DNA of 64,000 nt from positions 186,001 through 250,000 of the forward strand of contig NZ_CP125644.1 in NCBI RefSeq assembly GCF_030053155.1. Direction: 5' to 3'. Each line of letters begins with the position of its first letter. Positions within the stretch are counted from its first letter, which is position 1. A model generated the notes under the pieces. It was not told the origin of the DNA and made no database searches. It was given only the letters and a program-made list of their open reading frames with translations. The DNA comes from Rhizobium sp. BT03 (GTDB lineage: Bacteria; Pseudomonadota; Alphaproteobacteria; Rhizobiales; Rhizobiaceae). A program made the translations under genes and the position numbers. Positions 26,748 through 35,466 of the stretch are shown here, piece after piece.

Positions 26748-27689
26748 ATGAAACTTTCGATCTGCACCGACGTCATGGGCGACCTTTCTTTCACCGACAT
26801 GCTCGACAAATGCGTCAAACTCGGCGTCGAGGGCATCGAGATGACCGGCGGCGGCTGGTCCCGCGCGCCGCATTTTCGCGCGGATGAACTGCTGGAAGAC
26901 AAGGGACTCCTGAAAACCAAGCTCAAGGAAATCGAAGCCCGCGGCCTCGAAATCGCGGCGCTGAACTGCTCGGCAAACCCGCTCGATCCGGGCGACATGG
27001 GCAAGCGTCACCGCAAGGAAATGGAACAGACGATCCGTCTTGCCGGCGAAATCGGCGTCAAGACGATCGTCACCATGTCCGGCCTGCCGGAAGCCGCCCC
27101 CGGCGACATGGTTCCCAACTGGCTCGTCTACACCAAGAGCTGGCCGGACGAGATGCCGGAACGTGACCGCTACCAGTGGGAAGATCGCGCCTTCCCGCTC
27201 TGGCACGACCTGGTCAAGCTCGCCAGCGAAGTCGGCGTCGAGAGATACGCGCTCGAAAACTTCTCGGCCATGCTCGTCTGGAACCCGGAAACCCTGTTCC
27301 GCCTGCGCAACGAGGTCGGCCCGTCGGTCGGCATGAACCTCGATCCGAGCCATCTGTTCTGGAAGGGCGCCGACCCGATTGCTTCGGCCCGTGCACTCGG
27401 CAACGCCATCCATCATTGCCACGGCAAGGACACCCGCATCGAGCGGGGCCTTGCCGACGTCAACGGCCTGCTCGAACTCAAGGACGTCACCGACGTCGCC
27501 AACCGCAGCTGGAACTACGTCGCCGTCGGCGCCGGCCATGATCTGCAATGGTGGAAGGAGTTTTTCTCCGTCGTGCGCATGGTCGGCTACAACGGCTGGG
27601 TCAGCCTGGAGATGGAAGATTTCACCATGTCCACGGACGCCGGGATCCAGTCCTCCATCGACGCGCTGCAGGCAACGATCAGCCGATGA
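26748..27689 (+). CDS. Sugar phosphate isomerase/epimerase-like TIM-barrel protein
   Basis: A 313-residue member of the xylose-isomerase-like TIM-barrel group. Visible are LGVEGIEMTGGGWS with a metal-ligand Glu, VERYALENFSAM (Glu), GMNLDPSHLFWKG (Asp/His) and HCHGKDTRIE (His), followed by GWVSLEMEDF, giving the full Glu-Asp-His-Glu metal set. It would isomerise or epimerise a keto-cyclitol or keto-sugar made by the dehydrogenases. Its stop overlaps the next gene by ATGA. It resembles IolI/IolE relatives but I cannot assign one. Confidence 0.85.
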   Translation: MKLSICTDVMGDLSFTDMLDKCVKLGVEGIEMTGGGWSRAPHFRADELLEDKGLLKTKLKEIEARGLEIAALNCSANPLDPGDMGKRHRKEMEQTIRLAGEIGVKTIVTMSGLPEAAPGDMVPNWLVYTKSWPDEMPERDRYQWEDRAFPLWHDLVKLASEVGVERYALENFSAMLVWNPETLFRLRNEVGPSVGMNLDPSHLFWKGADPIASARALGNAIHHCHGKDTRIERGLADVNGLLELKDVTDVANRSWNYVAVGAGHDLQWWKEFFSVVRMVGYNGWVSLEMEDFTMSTDAGIQSSIDALQATISR

Positions 27690-27979
27690 CGCGGCCCTAC
27701 AAGTTCATCATCACGATCGAACTTCGCCCTGGGACGCGGGACGAGATTCTCGCCCGCGCCCCTGAGGTGCAGGCCGCGACGCGGGCGGAGCCCGGCTGCC
27801 TCTCCTATGACTTCTTCACCAGCACCGACGATCCCGACCGGCTGGTCTTCGTCGAGTCCTGGAAGGACGAGGCCGCGCACGCCTTCCACATGGAGCAGGA
27901 TCATACGAAGCGCTTCATCGCCTTTCACGAACAGTTTCACCGGTCCCTGACCTTCGAGACGATCAACACCGAGACCTGA
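27686..27979 (+). CDS. ABM-domain protein (antibiotic biosynthesis monooxygenase family, YgiN-like)
   Basis: A 97-residue dimeric alpha-beta barrel protein. Typical features are KFIITIELRPGTRDEILA, the CLSYDFFTSTDDPDRLVFVESWKDEAAHAFHM block, and a C-terminal helix with HTKRF. Family members are cofactor-free monooxygenases, or small isomerases acting on quinone-like or ring compounds. The ATG overlaps the preceding stop and the next gene begins directly after its stop, so it is firmly inside the operon. A ring-modifying activity on a cyclitol intermediate would be new; the role is unknown. Confidence 0.8.
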   Translation: MTRPYKFIITIELRPGTRDEILARAPEVQAATRAEPGCLSYDFFTSTDDPDRLVFVESWKDEAAHAFHMEQDHTKRFIAFHEQFHRSLTFETINTET

Positions 27980-28933
27980 ATGACCAACCCGATCACCATA
28001 ACCACCGCACCGTGCTGCTGGGGCGTCGACGATGTTGGGAATCCGCATCTGCCTGCCTGGCGGAAAGTGCTGGACGAAGCGCAGGCCGCGGGCTTCGGCG
28101 GACTGGAGCTCGGCCCATACGGCTACCTGCCGCTCGATCTCGATGTCGTCGCGGATGCGTTGAACAAGCGGGATCTCAAGATCGTCGCCGGCACGATTTT
28201 CGACGATCTCGTCTCACCCGGCAACCGTGACAATCTCCTGCGCCAGACCGATGAGATCTGCGCATTGATCGTGCAGCTTCCGAAGCCCGAGACCCATCCG
28301 GGGCAGCGCTTCGCGGCTCCCTACTTGACCGTCATGGACTGGGGACACGACGAGCGCGACTACACGGCCGGGCATTCCGACCGCGCGGCTCGCCTCGATG
28401 AGGCGGCTTGGCGCGGGATGATCGACAATATCCGTGCGATCGCGGCTCTTGCCCGCGACAAGTACGGTGTCCGGGCAACCATCCATCCGCATGCCGGCGG
28501 TTATATCGAGTTCGCCGATGAACTCGAGCGGATCGTCAACGACATCCCTGCCGAGCTGGCCGGTCTTTGCCTCGACACAGGGCACATGGCCTATTCCGGC
28601 ATGGATCCGGTCGAGACCCTACGCCGCTACTGGGATCGTGTCGATTACATCCACTTCAAGGACATCGATGCCAAGGTCTTTCAGGAGGTCTTGGGCGAAC
28701 GCATCCGCTTCTTCGATGCCTGCGGCAAGGGCGTCATGTGTCCGATCGGACGCGGATCCATCGACTATTCCGCGGTTCGCGACCTTCTGACCGAGCTCGG
28801 CTATGGCGGTTACATCACCGTCGAGCAGGAACGCGACCCCCGTAACACGGGCAGCATTCTCGACGATCTGGCGGCCAGCCGAGACTTCCTGCACCGCATG
28901 GGCTTCAGGGGAGGGAAGGCCAGCGCAGCGTGA
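27980..28933 (+). CDS. IolE-like sugar phosphate isomerase/dehydratase TIM-barrel protein
   Basis: A 317-residue TIM-barrel protein with strong IolE (inosose dehydratase) flavour: CCWGVDDVGNPHLPAWRKVLDE at the N-terminus and GGLELGPYGYLPLDLDVV, then KIVAGTIFDDL. Metal ligands follow in ATIHPHAGGYIE, GLCLDTGHMAYSG and YIHFKDIDAKVF. IolE removes water from 2-keto-inositol to give the diketone substrate of IolD, and an iolD-like gene is three genes downstream. Start ATG follows the ABM stop without a gap. Alternatively it could act on a different inosose isomer. Confidence 0.82.
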   Translation: MTNPITITTAPCCWGVDDVGNPHLPAWRKVLDEAQAAGFGGLELGPYGYLPLDLDVVADALNKRDLKIVAGTIFDDLVSPGNRDNLLRQTDEICALIVQLPKPETHPGQRFAAPYLTVMDWGHDERDYTAGHSDRAARLDEAAWRGMIDNIRAIAALARDKYGVRATIHPHAGGYIEFADELERIVNDIPAELAGLCLDTGHMAYSGMDPVETLRRYWDRVDYIHFKDIDAKVFQEVLGERIRFFDACGKGVMCPIGRGSIDYSAVRDLLTELGYGGYITVEQERDPRNTGSILDDLAASRDFLHRMGFRGGKASAA

Positions 28934-29018
28934 CAAGGCGACGCTGACGCCCACCGCATCTTTCTCTATGGCCGCCCTCGTTTGCGTCGGCCTCCGAAGC
29001 ATTTCCTGGAGATTGGAT

Positions 29019-30941
29019 ATGAAATCACTCGACGTCATCACGATCGGCCGCTCTTCGGTCGATCTCTACGGCCTTCAGGTCGGCGGGCGGCTCGAAGATA
29101 TGGGCTCGTTCAATAAATATATCGGCGGCTCCCCGACCAACATTGCCTGCGGTGCAGCGCGGCTCGGCTTGAAAGCCGGCCTCATCACGCGGGTTGGCGA
29201 CGAGCATATGGGGCGCTTCATCCGCGAGCAGCTTCAGCGCGAAGGCGTCGATATCGGCGGTGTCGTCACCGATCCGCAGCGGCTGACGGCGCTCGTTCTG
29301 CTCGGCATCCGCGACGAAGATACTTTCCCGCTGATCTTCTACCGCGAGAACTGCGCCGACATGGCGCTTTGCGAAGATGATATCCGGCAGGACTACATCG
29401 CCTCGGCCCGGGCGATCGTCGTCACCGGCACCCATCTTTCCCATCCGCGCACCGAGGCGGCCGTGCTGAAAGCGCTCGGACTTGCGCGCGGCGCTGGCGT
29501 GAAAGCGGCGCTCGATATCGACTATCGCCCGAACCTGTGGGGCGTGGCCGGCCATGGCGACGGAGAAAGCCGTTATATCGAGAGCAGGCAGGTCACGGAG
29601 AAACTGCAATCGACCCTGCATTTTTTCGACCTGATCGTCGGCACGGAGGAGGAATTCCACATTGCCGGCGGAACGACGGATACGGTCGCAGCGCTGAGGG
29701 CCGTGCGCGCCGTTTCCACCGCGACGCTCATCTGCAAACGCGGCGCCAAAGGTGCGGTCGCCTTCGAGGCCGCGATCCCCGACAATCTCGATGACGGCGT
29801 ATCGGGGGAGGGGTTCCCGATCGAGGTCTTCAACGTGCTCGGCGCCGGCGACGGCTTCTTCGCAGGTCTGCTGAAAGGCTGGCTCGACGCCAAAGGCTGG
29901 CCGACCGCATTGAAATATGCCAATGCCTGCGGCGCCTTCGCGGTCTCCCGCCATGGATGCACGCCGGCCTATCCCTCGCTGGAGGAGCTGGAATTCTTCC
30001 TGAAGCGCGGTATCGAGCGGCCCGACCTGCGGAACGACCAGGCGCTCGAACAGATCCACTGGTCGACCAACCGCCATCGCAATCACGGCGACGATCACAT
30101 GGATTATCGCATTTTCGCCTTCGATCATCGGATCCAGCTTGAACAGATGCCTGGTTATAGCCTCGAAAAGGGCGGCGCGTTCAAAGAGCTTTGCCTTCAG
30201 GCGGCCGTCGAGGTCCAGGCCGGCCGGCCTGGCTACGGCATTCTGTGCGACAGTCGCATCGGTCGAAAGGCGCTGCACGCAGCTTCCGGCACCGGCCTCT
30301 GGATCGGAAGGCCCTGCGAATGGCCGGGCTCCCGGCCGCTGACGCTGGAGCCTGAACTGGGCAGTGACTATGGCGGCCTCGGCGAATGGGCGCGCGAAAA
30401 CGTCGTCAAGGTGCTCTGCTTCTGCCACCCCGACGACGACGCGCAAATCCGGGCGGATCAGCAGGCGACCGTCAAACGGCTGTTCGAGGCATCGCGGCGC
30501 AACCACCTCGAATTCCTGCTGGAGATCATCCCCTCCAAGGTGGCGCCGGTCGACGATCAGACGACCGCGATCCTGATCCAGCAATTCTACGATCTCGGCG
30601 TCTTCCCGGACTGGTGGAAGCTCGAGCCGATGACGACGGCGGCCGCCTGGACGCACACCATCCGGGCGATCGAAAAGAACGACCGCTATACCAGGGGCAT
30701 CGTCGTGCTCGGCCTCGACGCGCCGGAGGCCGAACTGGCCGCGAGTTTCGAAGTGGCGGCCGGTTTCGATCTGGTCAAGGGATTTGCCGTCGGCCGGACC
30801 ATCTTCGGCGATGTCGCGCGCGCCTGGATGAAAGATGAAATGCAAGACGCCGCCGCGGTCGAGGAGATGGCGAAGCGCTATCGGCGCCTGTGCTCGATAT
30901 GGGACGAGGCGAGACTGGCAGCACAGGAGAAGGCAGCATGA
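29019..30941 (+). CDS. iolC: IolC-type 5-dehydro-2-deoxygluconokinase fused to DUF2090 domain
   Basis: A 640-residue two-domain protein. Residues 1-320 are a PfkB-family sugar kinase (DVITIGRSSVDLYG opening, GGSPTNIACGAARLG, and the catalytic GAGDGFFAGLLKGW motif near residue 285). Residues 350-640 are the DUF2090 domain (YRIFAFDHRIQLEQM, GILCDSRIGRKAL, DLVKGFAVGRTIFGDVA), a TIM-barrel fold resembling class I aldolases. The kinase phosphorylates 2-deoxy-5-keto-gluconate in inositol breakdown; the second domain could supply the following aldol cleavage (IolJ step). The fusion is the usual rhizobial form. GGAG precedes the ATG at 29019. The stop overlaps iolD (ATGA). Confidence 0.9.
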   Translation: MKSLDVITIGRSSVDLYGLQVGGRLEDMGSFNKYIGGSPTNIACGAARLGLKAGLITRVGDEHMGRFIREQLQREGVDIGGVVTDPQRLTALVLLGIRDEDTFPLIFYRENCADMALCEDDIRQDYIASARAIVVTGTHLSHPRTEAAVLKALGLARGAGVKAALDIDYRPNLWGVAGHGDGESRYIESRQVTEKLQSTLHFFDLIVGTEEEFHIAGGTTDTVAALRAVRAVSTATLICKRGAKGAVAFEAAIPDNLDDGVSGEGFPIEVFNVLGAGDGFFAGLLKGWLDAKGWPTALKYANACGAFAVSRHGCTPAYPSLEELEFFLKRGIERPDLRNDQALEQIHWSTNRHRNHGDDHMDYRIFAFDHRIQLEQMPGYSLEKGGAFKELCLQAAVEVQAGRPGYGILCDSRIGRKALHAASGTGLWIGRPCEWPGSRPLTLEPELGSDYGGLGEWARENVVKVLCFCHPDDDAQIRADQQATVKRLFEASRRNHLEFLLEIIPSKVAPVDDQTTAILIQQFYDLGVFPDWWKLEPMTTAAAWTHTIRAIEKNDRYTRGIVVLGLDAPEAELAASFEVAAGFDLVKGFAVGRTIFGDVARAWMKDEMQDAAAVEEMAKRYRRLCSIWDEARLAAQEKAA

Positions 30942-32776
30942 CGACGACAATCAAACTCACGGCCGCGCAGGCCATGGTGAAGTGGCTTTCGGTGCAGATG
31001 ACCGAGGGCGGCGAACGCTTCATCGAAGGCGTCTGGGCGATCTTCGGTCACGGCAATGTCGCCGGGATCGGCGAGGCGCTGCACGGGATCGGCGAGGCGC
31101 TTCCGACATGGCGCGGCCAGAACGAGCAGACCATGGCGCATGCGGCCATCGCCTATGCCAAGACGTTGAAACGCAGGCGCGCCCACGCCGTGACCTCCTC
31201 GATCGGCCCGGGCGCCACCAATATGGTCACGGCCTGCGCGCTTGCCCATGTCAACAGATTGCCCGTGCTTTTCATCCCCGGCGACGTGTTTGCCAACCGC
31301 CGTCCCGAGCCGGTGCTGCAGCAGATCGAAGACATGAACGACGGCACCGTCAGCGCCAATGACTGCTTCCGGCCGGTCTCGGCCTATTTCGACCGGATCG
31401 CCCGTCCCGAACATCTCCTGACCTGCCTGCCGCGCGCCCTGGCGGTCATGACCGATCCCGGCAGCTGCGGCCCCGTCACCCTGGCATTCTGCCAGGATGT
31501 GCAGGCGGAGCTTTACGACTATCCGAAAGCTTTTTTCGAACCGAAGCTGTGGCGCATCCGCCGTCCCGAACCGGATCCGAGGGAGGTGGCGGATCTTGCC
31601 GATGCCATCCGAGCGGCCCGCAAGCCAGTCATCATCTCCGGCGGCGGCGTCCTTTATTCCGAGGCCGAGGCCGAACTCGCCGCCTTCGCGGAGAAACACC
31701 ATATCCCCTTCGTCGAAAGCCAGGCCGGCAAGGGCGCCAACAGCTGGGAGCACCCGTTGAACTTCGGGTCGCCCGGTGTCACCGGATCGGCGTCGGCCAA
31801 TGCCCTCTGCGCCGAGGCGGACCTCGTAATCGGCATCGGCACGCGGTTCCAGGATTTCACGACGGGCAGCTGGGCGCTTTTCCGCAATCCCGCCCGTCGG
31901 CTCGCCTCGATCAACCTTGCCGGATATGATGCGACCAAACATTCGGCATTGCCCTGCGTCGGGGATGCCAAGGTCACGCTCATGCGCCTGTCGGCGGCGC
32001 TTGGAGCGCATCGCGGCCCCGATGTCGACGCGGCAAGCAGGGCCGATTGGCTCGAAACGGTCGCGCGCGTGACTGCGCCGCCGCCAGCGGACGCACCGCA
32101 AAACCTGCCCACCGATGCTCAGGTCATCGGCGCCGTGCAGCGGGTCTCGGCGCAAAACTCCGTGGTCATGTGCGCGGCCGGCACCATGCCCGGCGCGTTG
32201 CAGGTGCTGTGGCAATCCGCCCAAGGCGGATATCACATGGAATATGGTTTCTCCTGCATGGGTTACGAAGTGGCGGGCGCCATGGGCATCAAGCTCGCGC
32301 GCCCCGATAAGGAGGTCATCTGCTTCGTCGGTGACGGCTCCTACATGATGGCCAATTCGGAACTCGCCACCGCCGTCATGCGCCGTGTGCCGTACACCGT
32401 GGTTCTGACCGACAATCGCGGCTACGGCTGCATCAACCGTCTGCAGATCGAGTGCGGCGGCGCCGAGTTCAACAATATGTACAAGGACTGCAATGTCGAT
32501 GTGCAGCCCGAGATCGATTTCGTCGCGCATGCCGCTTCGATGGGCGCCCATGCCGAAAAGGTGGGATCGATCGCCGAACTCGAGGCCCGCATCATCGCCG
32601 CGCGGGGACGGAACATCCCGAGCATTCTGGTGATCGACACCGATGCGGTTCCCGGAACCGATGCGGGCGGCCATTGGTGGGACGTTGCCGTTCCTGCGGT
32701 CGGCGGCCCGGAACGGCTCGAACGGGCGCGCGCACGCTACAACGAGAATGCCGCCCATCAACGCGTGTTCGATTGA
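30938..32776 (+). CDS. iolD: IolD-type 3D-(3,5/4)-trihydroxycyclohexane-1,2-dione hydrolase (TPP enzyme)
   Basis: A 612-residue thiamine-diphosphate enzyme that opens the inositol ring after dehydration. It has the pyrimidine domain with the conserved Glu in RGQNEQTMAHAAIAYAK (about residue 60), SSIGPGATNMVTACALAH, a central domain with PVIISGGGVLYSEAE, and the pyrophosphate-binding GDGSYMMANSELATAV...TDNRGYGCI motif near residues 465-500. Length and the sequence GYGCINRLQ are typical of IolD. It is coupled to iolC by ATGA. It is the last Iol-like gene; no iolB is present in the operon. Confidence 0.93.
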   Translation: MTTTIKLTAAQAMVKWLSVQMTEGGERFIEGVWAIFGHGNVAGIGEALHGIGEALPTWRGQNEQTMAHAAIAYAKTLKRRRAHAVTSSIGPGATNMVTACALAHVNRLPVLFIPGDVFANRRPEPVLQQIEDMNDGTVSANDCFRPVSAYFDRIARPEHLLTCLPRALAVMTDPGSCGPVTLAFCQDVQAELYDYPKAFFEPKLWRIRRPEPDPREVADLADAIRAARKPVIISGGGVLYSEAEAELAAFAEKHHIPFVESQAGKGANSWEHPLNFGSPGVTGSASANALCAEADLVIGIGTRFQDFTTGSWALFRNPARRLASINLAGYDATKHSALPCVGDAKVTLMRLSAALGAHRGPDVDAASRADWLETVARVTAPPPADAPQNLPTDAQVIGAVQRVSAQNSVVMCAAGTMPGALQVLWQSAQGGYHMEYGFSCMGYEVAGAMGIKLARPDKEVICFVGDGSYMMANSELATAVMRRVPYTVVLTDNRGYGCINRLQIECGGAEFNNMYKDCNVDVQPEIDFVAHAASMGAHAEKVGSIAELEARIIAARGRNIPSILVIDTDAVPGTDAGGHWWDVAVPAVGGPERLERARARYNENAAHQRVFD

Positions 32777-32815
32777 AAAAGGCTGGCCCTCGAAGATCGG
32801 CCTGGACACTATTAT

Positions 32816-32843
32816 GGACAGATGTTCTATAAAGCGGACAGAT
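32816..32843. repeat. Direct repeat GGACAGAT in the iolD to 32860 spacer
   Basis: GGACAGAT occurs at 32816-32823 and again at 32836-32843, 20 bases apart, flanking TGTTCTATAAAGC. TATGGACA and TGTTCTATA also form an imperfect dyad. With the TATAAA in between, this short spacer may hold a separate promoter and operator for the next gene. Confidence 0.4.
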
Positions 32844-32859
32844 TTGACCGGAGCGCGCC

Positions 32860-34044
32860 ATGCACCTTTCGATGTGGACCTACCCCTGGGATATCCAGGA
32901 CCAGGGGCTTGATGCGATTGCCGCCGAGTTTCGCAACCGCGCCGGCCTCAACACGATCAGCATGGCGACCTCCTATCATGCGGGCCGCTTCCTCCAGCCG
33001 CGCAGCCCGCGGCAGAAGGCCTATTTTCCCGAGGACGGGACGGTCTACTTTCGGCCGGACGAGAGCCTGTGGCAGGATAAGCTGATCCGGCCGCTGATGG
33101 CGGCGAATGTCACCGAGCGCGGCGACATGCTGGAGGCGCTGACCCAGGACCGCGGCGTGACGGGTCTCAAGGTCTCCTGCTGGACGGTCTGCCTCCACAA
33201 TAGCCGTCTCGGCATGCTGCATCCCGACCACGTGACGCGCAACGCCTTCGGCAATGCCAACTATTACAATCTCTGCCCCTCCAGCCCGGCGGCGCGGGCC
33301 TATGCCGTCACCCTCGTGCGCGACATCACCATGAATTACCGGCCGGACATGGTGGAACTCGAAAGCCCGAACTTCATGGGCTTCGCGCATGAATACCATC
33401 ATGAGAAGGACGGCGTCGGCCTGAATGCGGAAGACGATTTCCTGCTGTCGCTCTGCTTCTGCGACTATTGCACGGCGCGCGCGGCAAGGGCCGGCGTGCC
33501 GGTCGAAGGCGCGCGCCGAACGGTTGCGCGTTTCATCGCCGAACTCTGCCAACGTGATGTGCCGGAACGGCAGTTCCCGGATTTCCCCGCCGCCGGCATC
33601 GATGCCTTCCGCGACCATCCCGATCTGCATGCCTATCTCGCCTGGCGAGCCGAGCCGGTGACCAGCCTGATCGGTGAGATCAAGGCCGCGGCCGATCCAG
33701 CGAGCCGGATCGTACTGATCGACCTGAAGGACGGCTGGCTCGGCGGCGCCGATCTTGCAGCCGTCGGCAAGATCTGCGACGGGGCGATCCTCTGCTGCTA
33801 CGACATGGAGCCGAATGCGATCGGCGATGTCATCCGCACCGGCCGGGCGGCACTCGGATCGGAAAAATTCCTCGGCGTTGGCCTGCGCGTCTTCTATCCC
33901 GAGGTCGGTGAAGCCGCGGTGCTGGCGGCCCGCGCCAAGGCCGCCGTCGAAGCTGGCGCTGACGGCGTGAACTTCTACAATTACGGCCTCATCCCGGCAA
34001 AGCGCCTCGACTGGGTCAAGGCGGCGGTCGCCGCGATCAGCTAA
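32860..34044 (+). CDS. Uncharacterised protein, possible TIM-barrel hydrolase
   Basis: A 394-residue soluble protein I cannot assign. It has an opening MHLSMWTYPWDIQDQGLDAIA, a segment DRGVTGLKVSCWTVCLHNSRLG, VELESPNFMGFAHEYHHEKDG, LSLCFCDYCTARAARAG with four closely spaced cysteines (in FCDYC and nearby), and a C-terminal GADGVNFYNYGLIPAKRLDWV that looks like the last strand and helix of a (beta/alpha)8 barrel. The architecture recalls glycosidase-like barrels of unknown function found near sugar operons. It follows iolD by 83 bases, with possible promoter repeats between, and is convergent with the next gene, overlapping its end by 4 bases. No signal peptide. Confidence 0.75.
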   Translation: MHLSMWTYPWDIQDQGLDAIAAEFRNRAGLNTISMATSYHAGRFLQPRSPRQKAYFPEDGTVYFRPDESLWQDKLIRPLMAANVTERGDMLEALTQDRGVTGLKVSCWTVCLHNSRLGMLHPDHVTRNAFGNANYYNLCPSSPAARAYAVTLVRDITMNYRPDMVELESPNFMGFAHEYHHEKDGVGLNAEDDFLLSLCFCDYCTARAARAGVPVEGARRTVARFIAELCQRDVPERQFPDFPAAGIDAFRDHPDLHAYLAWRAEPVTSLIGEIKAAADPASRIVLIDLKDGWLGGADLAAVGKICDGAILCCYDMEPNAIGDVIRTGRAALGSEKFLGVGLRVFYPEVGEAAVLAARAKAAVEAGADGVNFYNYGLIPAKRLDWVKAAVAAIS

Positions 34045-35054
34045 GCGGCAATCGGTTCGGCGACCTGGATCAGGCAGTCACCGGCCTGGCTGTCGCAATG
34101 CAGCCGGTGGGAAATGACGATGCCGTCCTCGGCAAAGCGCAGCTCTTCCTCCGGCTGCTCCAGGCGTTCCAGATCGTGATACCATCCGGCGAGGTCGCCG
34201 GCCGAAACGATGGCGCCAAGGGGCGCGGCCGGCTCGAACCAGCCTCTGCGGTCGGCATAGATGCCCTGGCTGTGCCGGGAGAGCGACAGGAGCTGCAGCG
34301 GTCCCGGCTCGGCAAGCGGCGCGCGGGAGAGGACCGGACGCCCGACGATGCCGAGGGCCACAAGCAGCCGGTCGATCGCCGCCGCCGTGAAGGCCATCGT
34401 CGCGGACGTCACGGTTCCGCCGCCGCCGAACTCGCCGGAAAGACCGATGATGCCGGCCCTTGCCGTAGCCCCCATCGATGTCGGCGCCGCCGGGCCATTG
34501 TCGGCGATGAAGGCATGCGACGCGCCCATCGCCCGCATCAGCGCGACCGACCGCTCGAAGCGGGTGGCGTCGGCCTGCCGCTCGATCAGCGTGCAGGGCA
34601 GGTGCGCCATCGACGTGCCGCCCGAATGCAGGTCGAACATGACGTCATGGCGCGGAAAGAGCTCGTGTTCGAGGAAATGCGCCAGACGCGCCGTCGGCGA
34701 TCCCATGGGATCGCCGGGAAAGGCCCGGTTGAGGTTGCCGCCGTCGAAGGGCGAGCAGCGCTTCGCCGCCATCACCGCCGGCAGGTTCGCCATCGGCAGA
34801 ATGGTAATAGCGCCGCGGATTTCAGCGGCGTCGAGCAGGCGCATCAGCCGGGCGAGCTGCAGTTCGCCCTCATATTCGTCGCCGTGGTTGCCGGCCATCA
34901 GCAGCAAAGACGGCCCCTCGCCATTTTTGAGACGAAGGATCGGAATGCGGATCTGATAGTAGGGCGAACGGTCGATCGAATAGGGAATGGCGAGATGACC
35001 GGCCTGACGGCCCTCGCGCGAAAAGTCGATCGGATTGACGAGACCACTATGCAT
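34041..35054 (-). CDS. Succinylglutamate desuccinylase/aspartoacylase-family zinc hydrolase
   Basis: A 337-residue M14-like metallohydrolase. The zinc site is visible in LLMAGNHGDEYEGELQ (His and Glu near residues 55-58) and MFDLHSGGTSM (His near 143), with FDGGNLNRAFPGDP between them. This subgroup includes DoeB, which removes the acetyl group from N-acetyl-diaminobutyrate, so an N-acyl amino acid or amide is a plausible substrate. GGAG lies 6 bases before the ATG. It is the distal gene of the minus-strand operon with RidA and a D-serine-dehydratase-like enzyme. Specificity is unknown. Confidence 0.82.
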   Translation of the reverse strand: MHSGLVNPIDFSREGRQAGHLAIPYSIDRSPYYQIRIPILRLKNGEGPSLLLMAGNHGDEYEGELQLARLMRLLDAAEIRGAITILPMANLPAVMAAKRCSPFDGGNLNRAFPGDPMGSPTARLAHFLEHELFPRHDVMFDLHSGGTSMAHLPCTLIERQADATRFERSVALMRAMGASHAFIADNGPAAPTSMGATARAGIIGLSGEFGGGGTVTSATMAFTAAAIDRLLVALGIVGRPVLSRAPLAEPGPLQLLSLSRHSQGIYADRRGWFEPAAPLGAIVSAGDLAGWYHDLERLEQPEEELRFAEDGIVISHRLHCDSQAGDCLIQVAEPIAA

Positions 35055-35086
35055 GATGTCTCCAGTTCGAGCGCGCTCGCCCTCGA

Positions 35087-35431
35087 TCAGAGGGCTGCGA
35101 CCGCGGTCATTTCGACGCGCAGGTCCGGGTCGGCAAGGCGGGCTTCGGTGCAGGCGCGGGCCGGCGGGTTTTCGATGTCGATCCAGCCGTCATAGACGCC
35201 GTTCATCGCCTCGAAATCGACGATCGCCGGCAGGAAAACGTTGACGGCGAGCAGGCGCGAGCGGTCCGTGCCGGCTTCCTTCAAAAGGGCGTCGATTTTG
35301 GCGAGCACGTCGCGGGTCTGCTCCTCGATATCAGCCTTGCGATTGTCCGCGACCTGGCCGGCAATATAGACGAGACCTCCGTAGCTGACAGCCTGGCTCA
35401 TACGCGAGCCCTTCTGATAACGCTGGATCAT
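35087..35431 (-). CDS. RidA-family enamine/imine deaminase
   Basis: A 114-residue YjgF/YER057c/UK114 protein. It has the characteristic GGLVYIAGQVADN near residues 18-30, EEQTRDVLAKIDALLKEAG, and the terminal NPPARACTEARLADPDLRVEMTAVAAL with the conserved Arg and Glu of the active site. RidA proteins hydrolyse 2-aminoacrylate-type enamines that PLP dehydratases release. A D-serine-dehydratase-like gene lies directly upstream in the operon, a fitting partner. AAGGAAAA lies before the ATG. The role in a specific pathway, and not general housekeeping, is inferred. Confidence 0.88.
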   Translation of the reverse strand: MIQRYQKGSRMSQAVSYGGLVYIAGQVADNRKADIEEQTRDVLAKIDALLKEAGTDRSRLLAVNVFLPAIVDFEAMNGVYDGWIDIENPPARACTEARLADPDLRVEMTAVAAL

Positions 35432-35466
35432 GCAGCTTTTCCTTTTCTTGGCTTTACAGGGAGAAT

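Noticed and set aside
29025..30950. 641-codon minus-strand frame opposite the IolC-DUF2090 gene
   Set aside because: It mirrors the real gene almost exactly in extent and has no recognisable motif.
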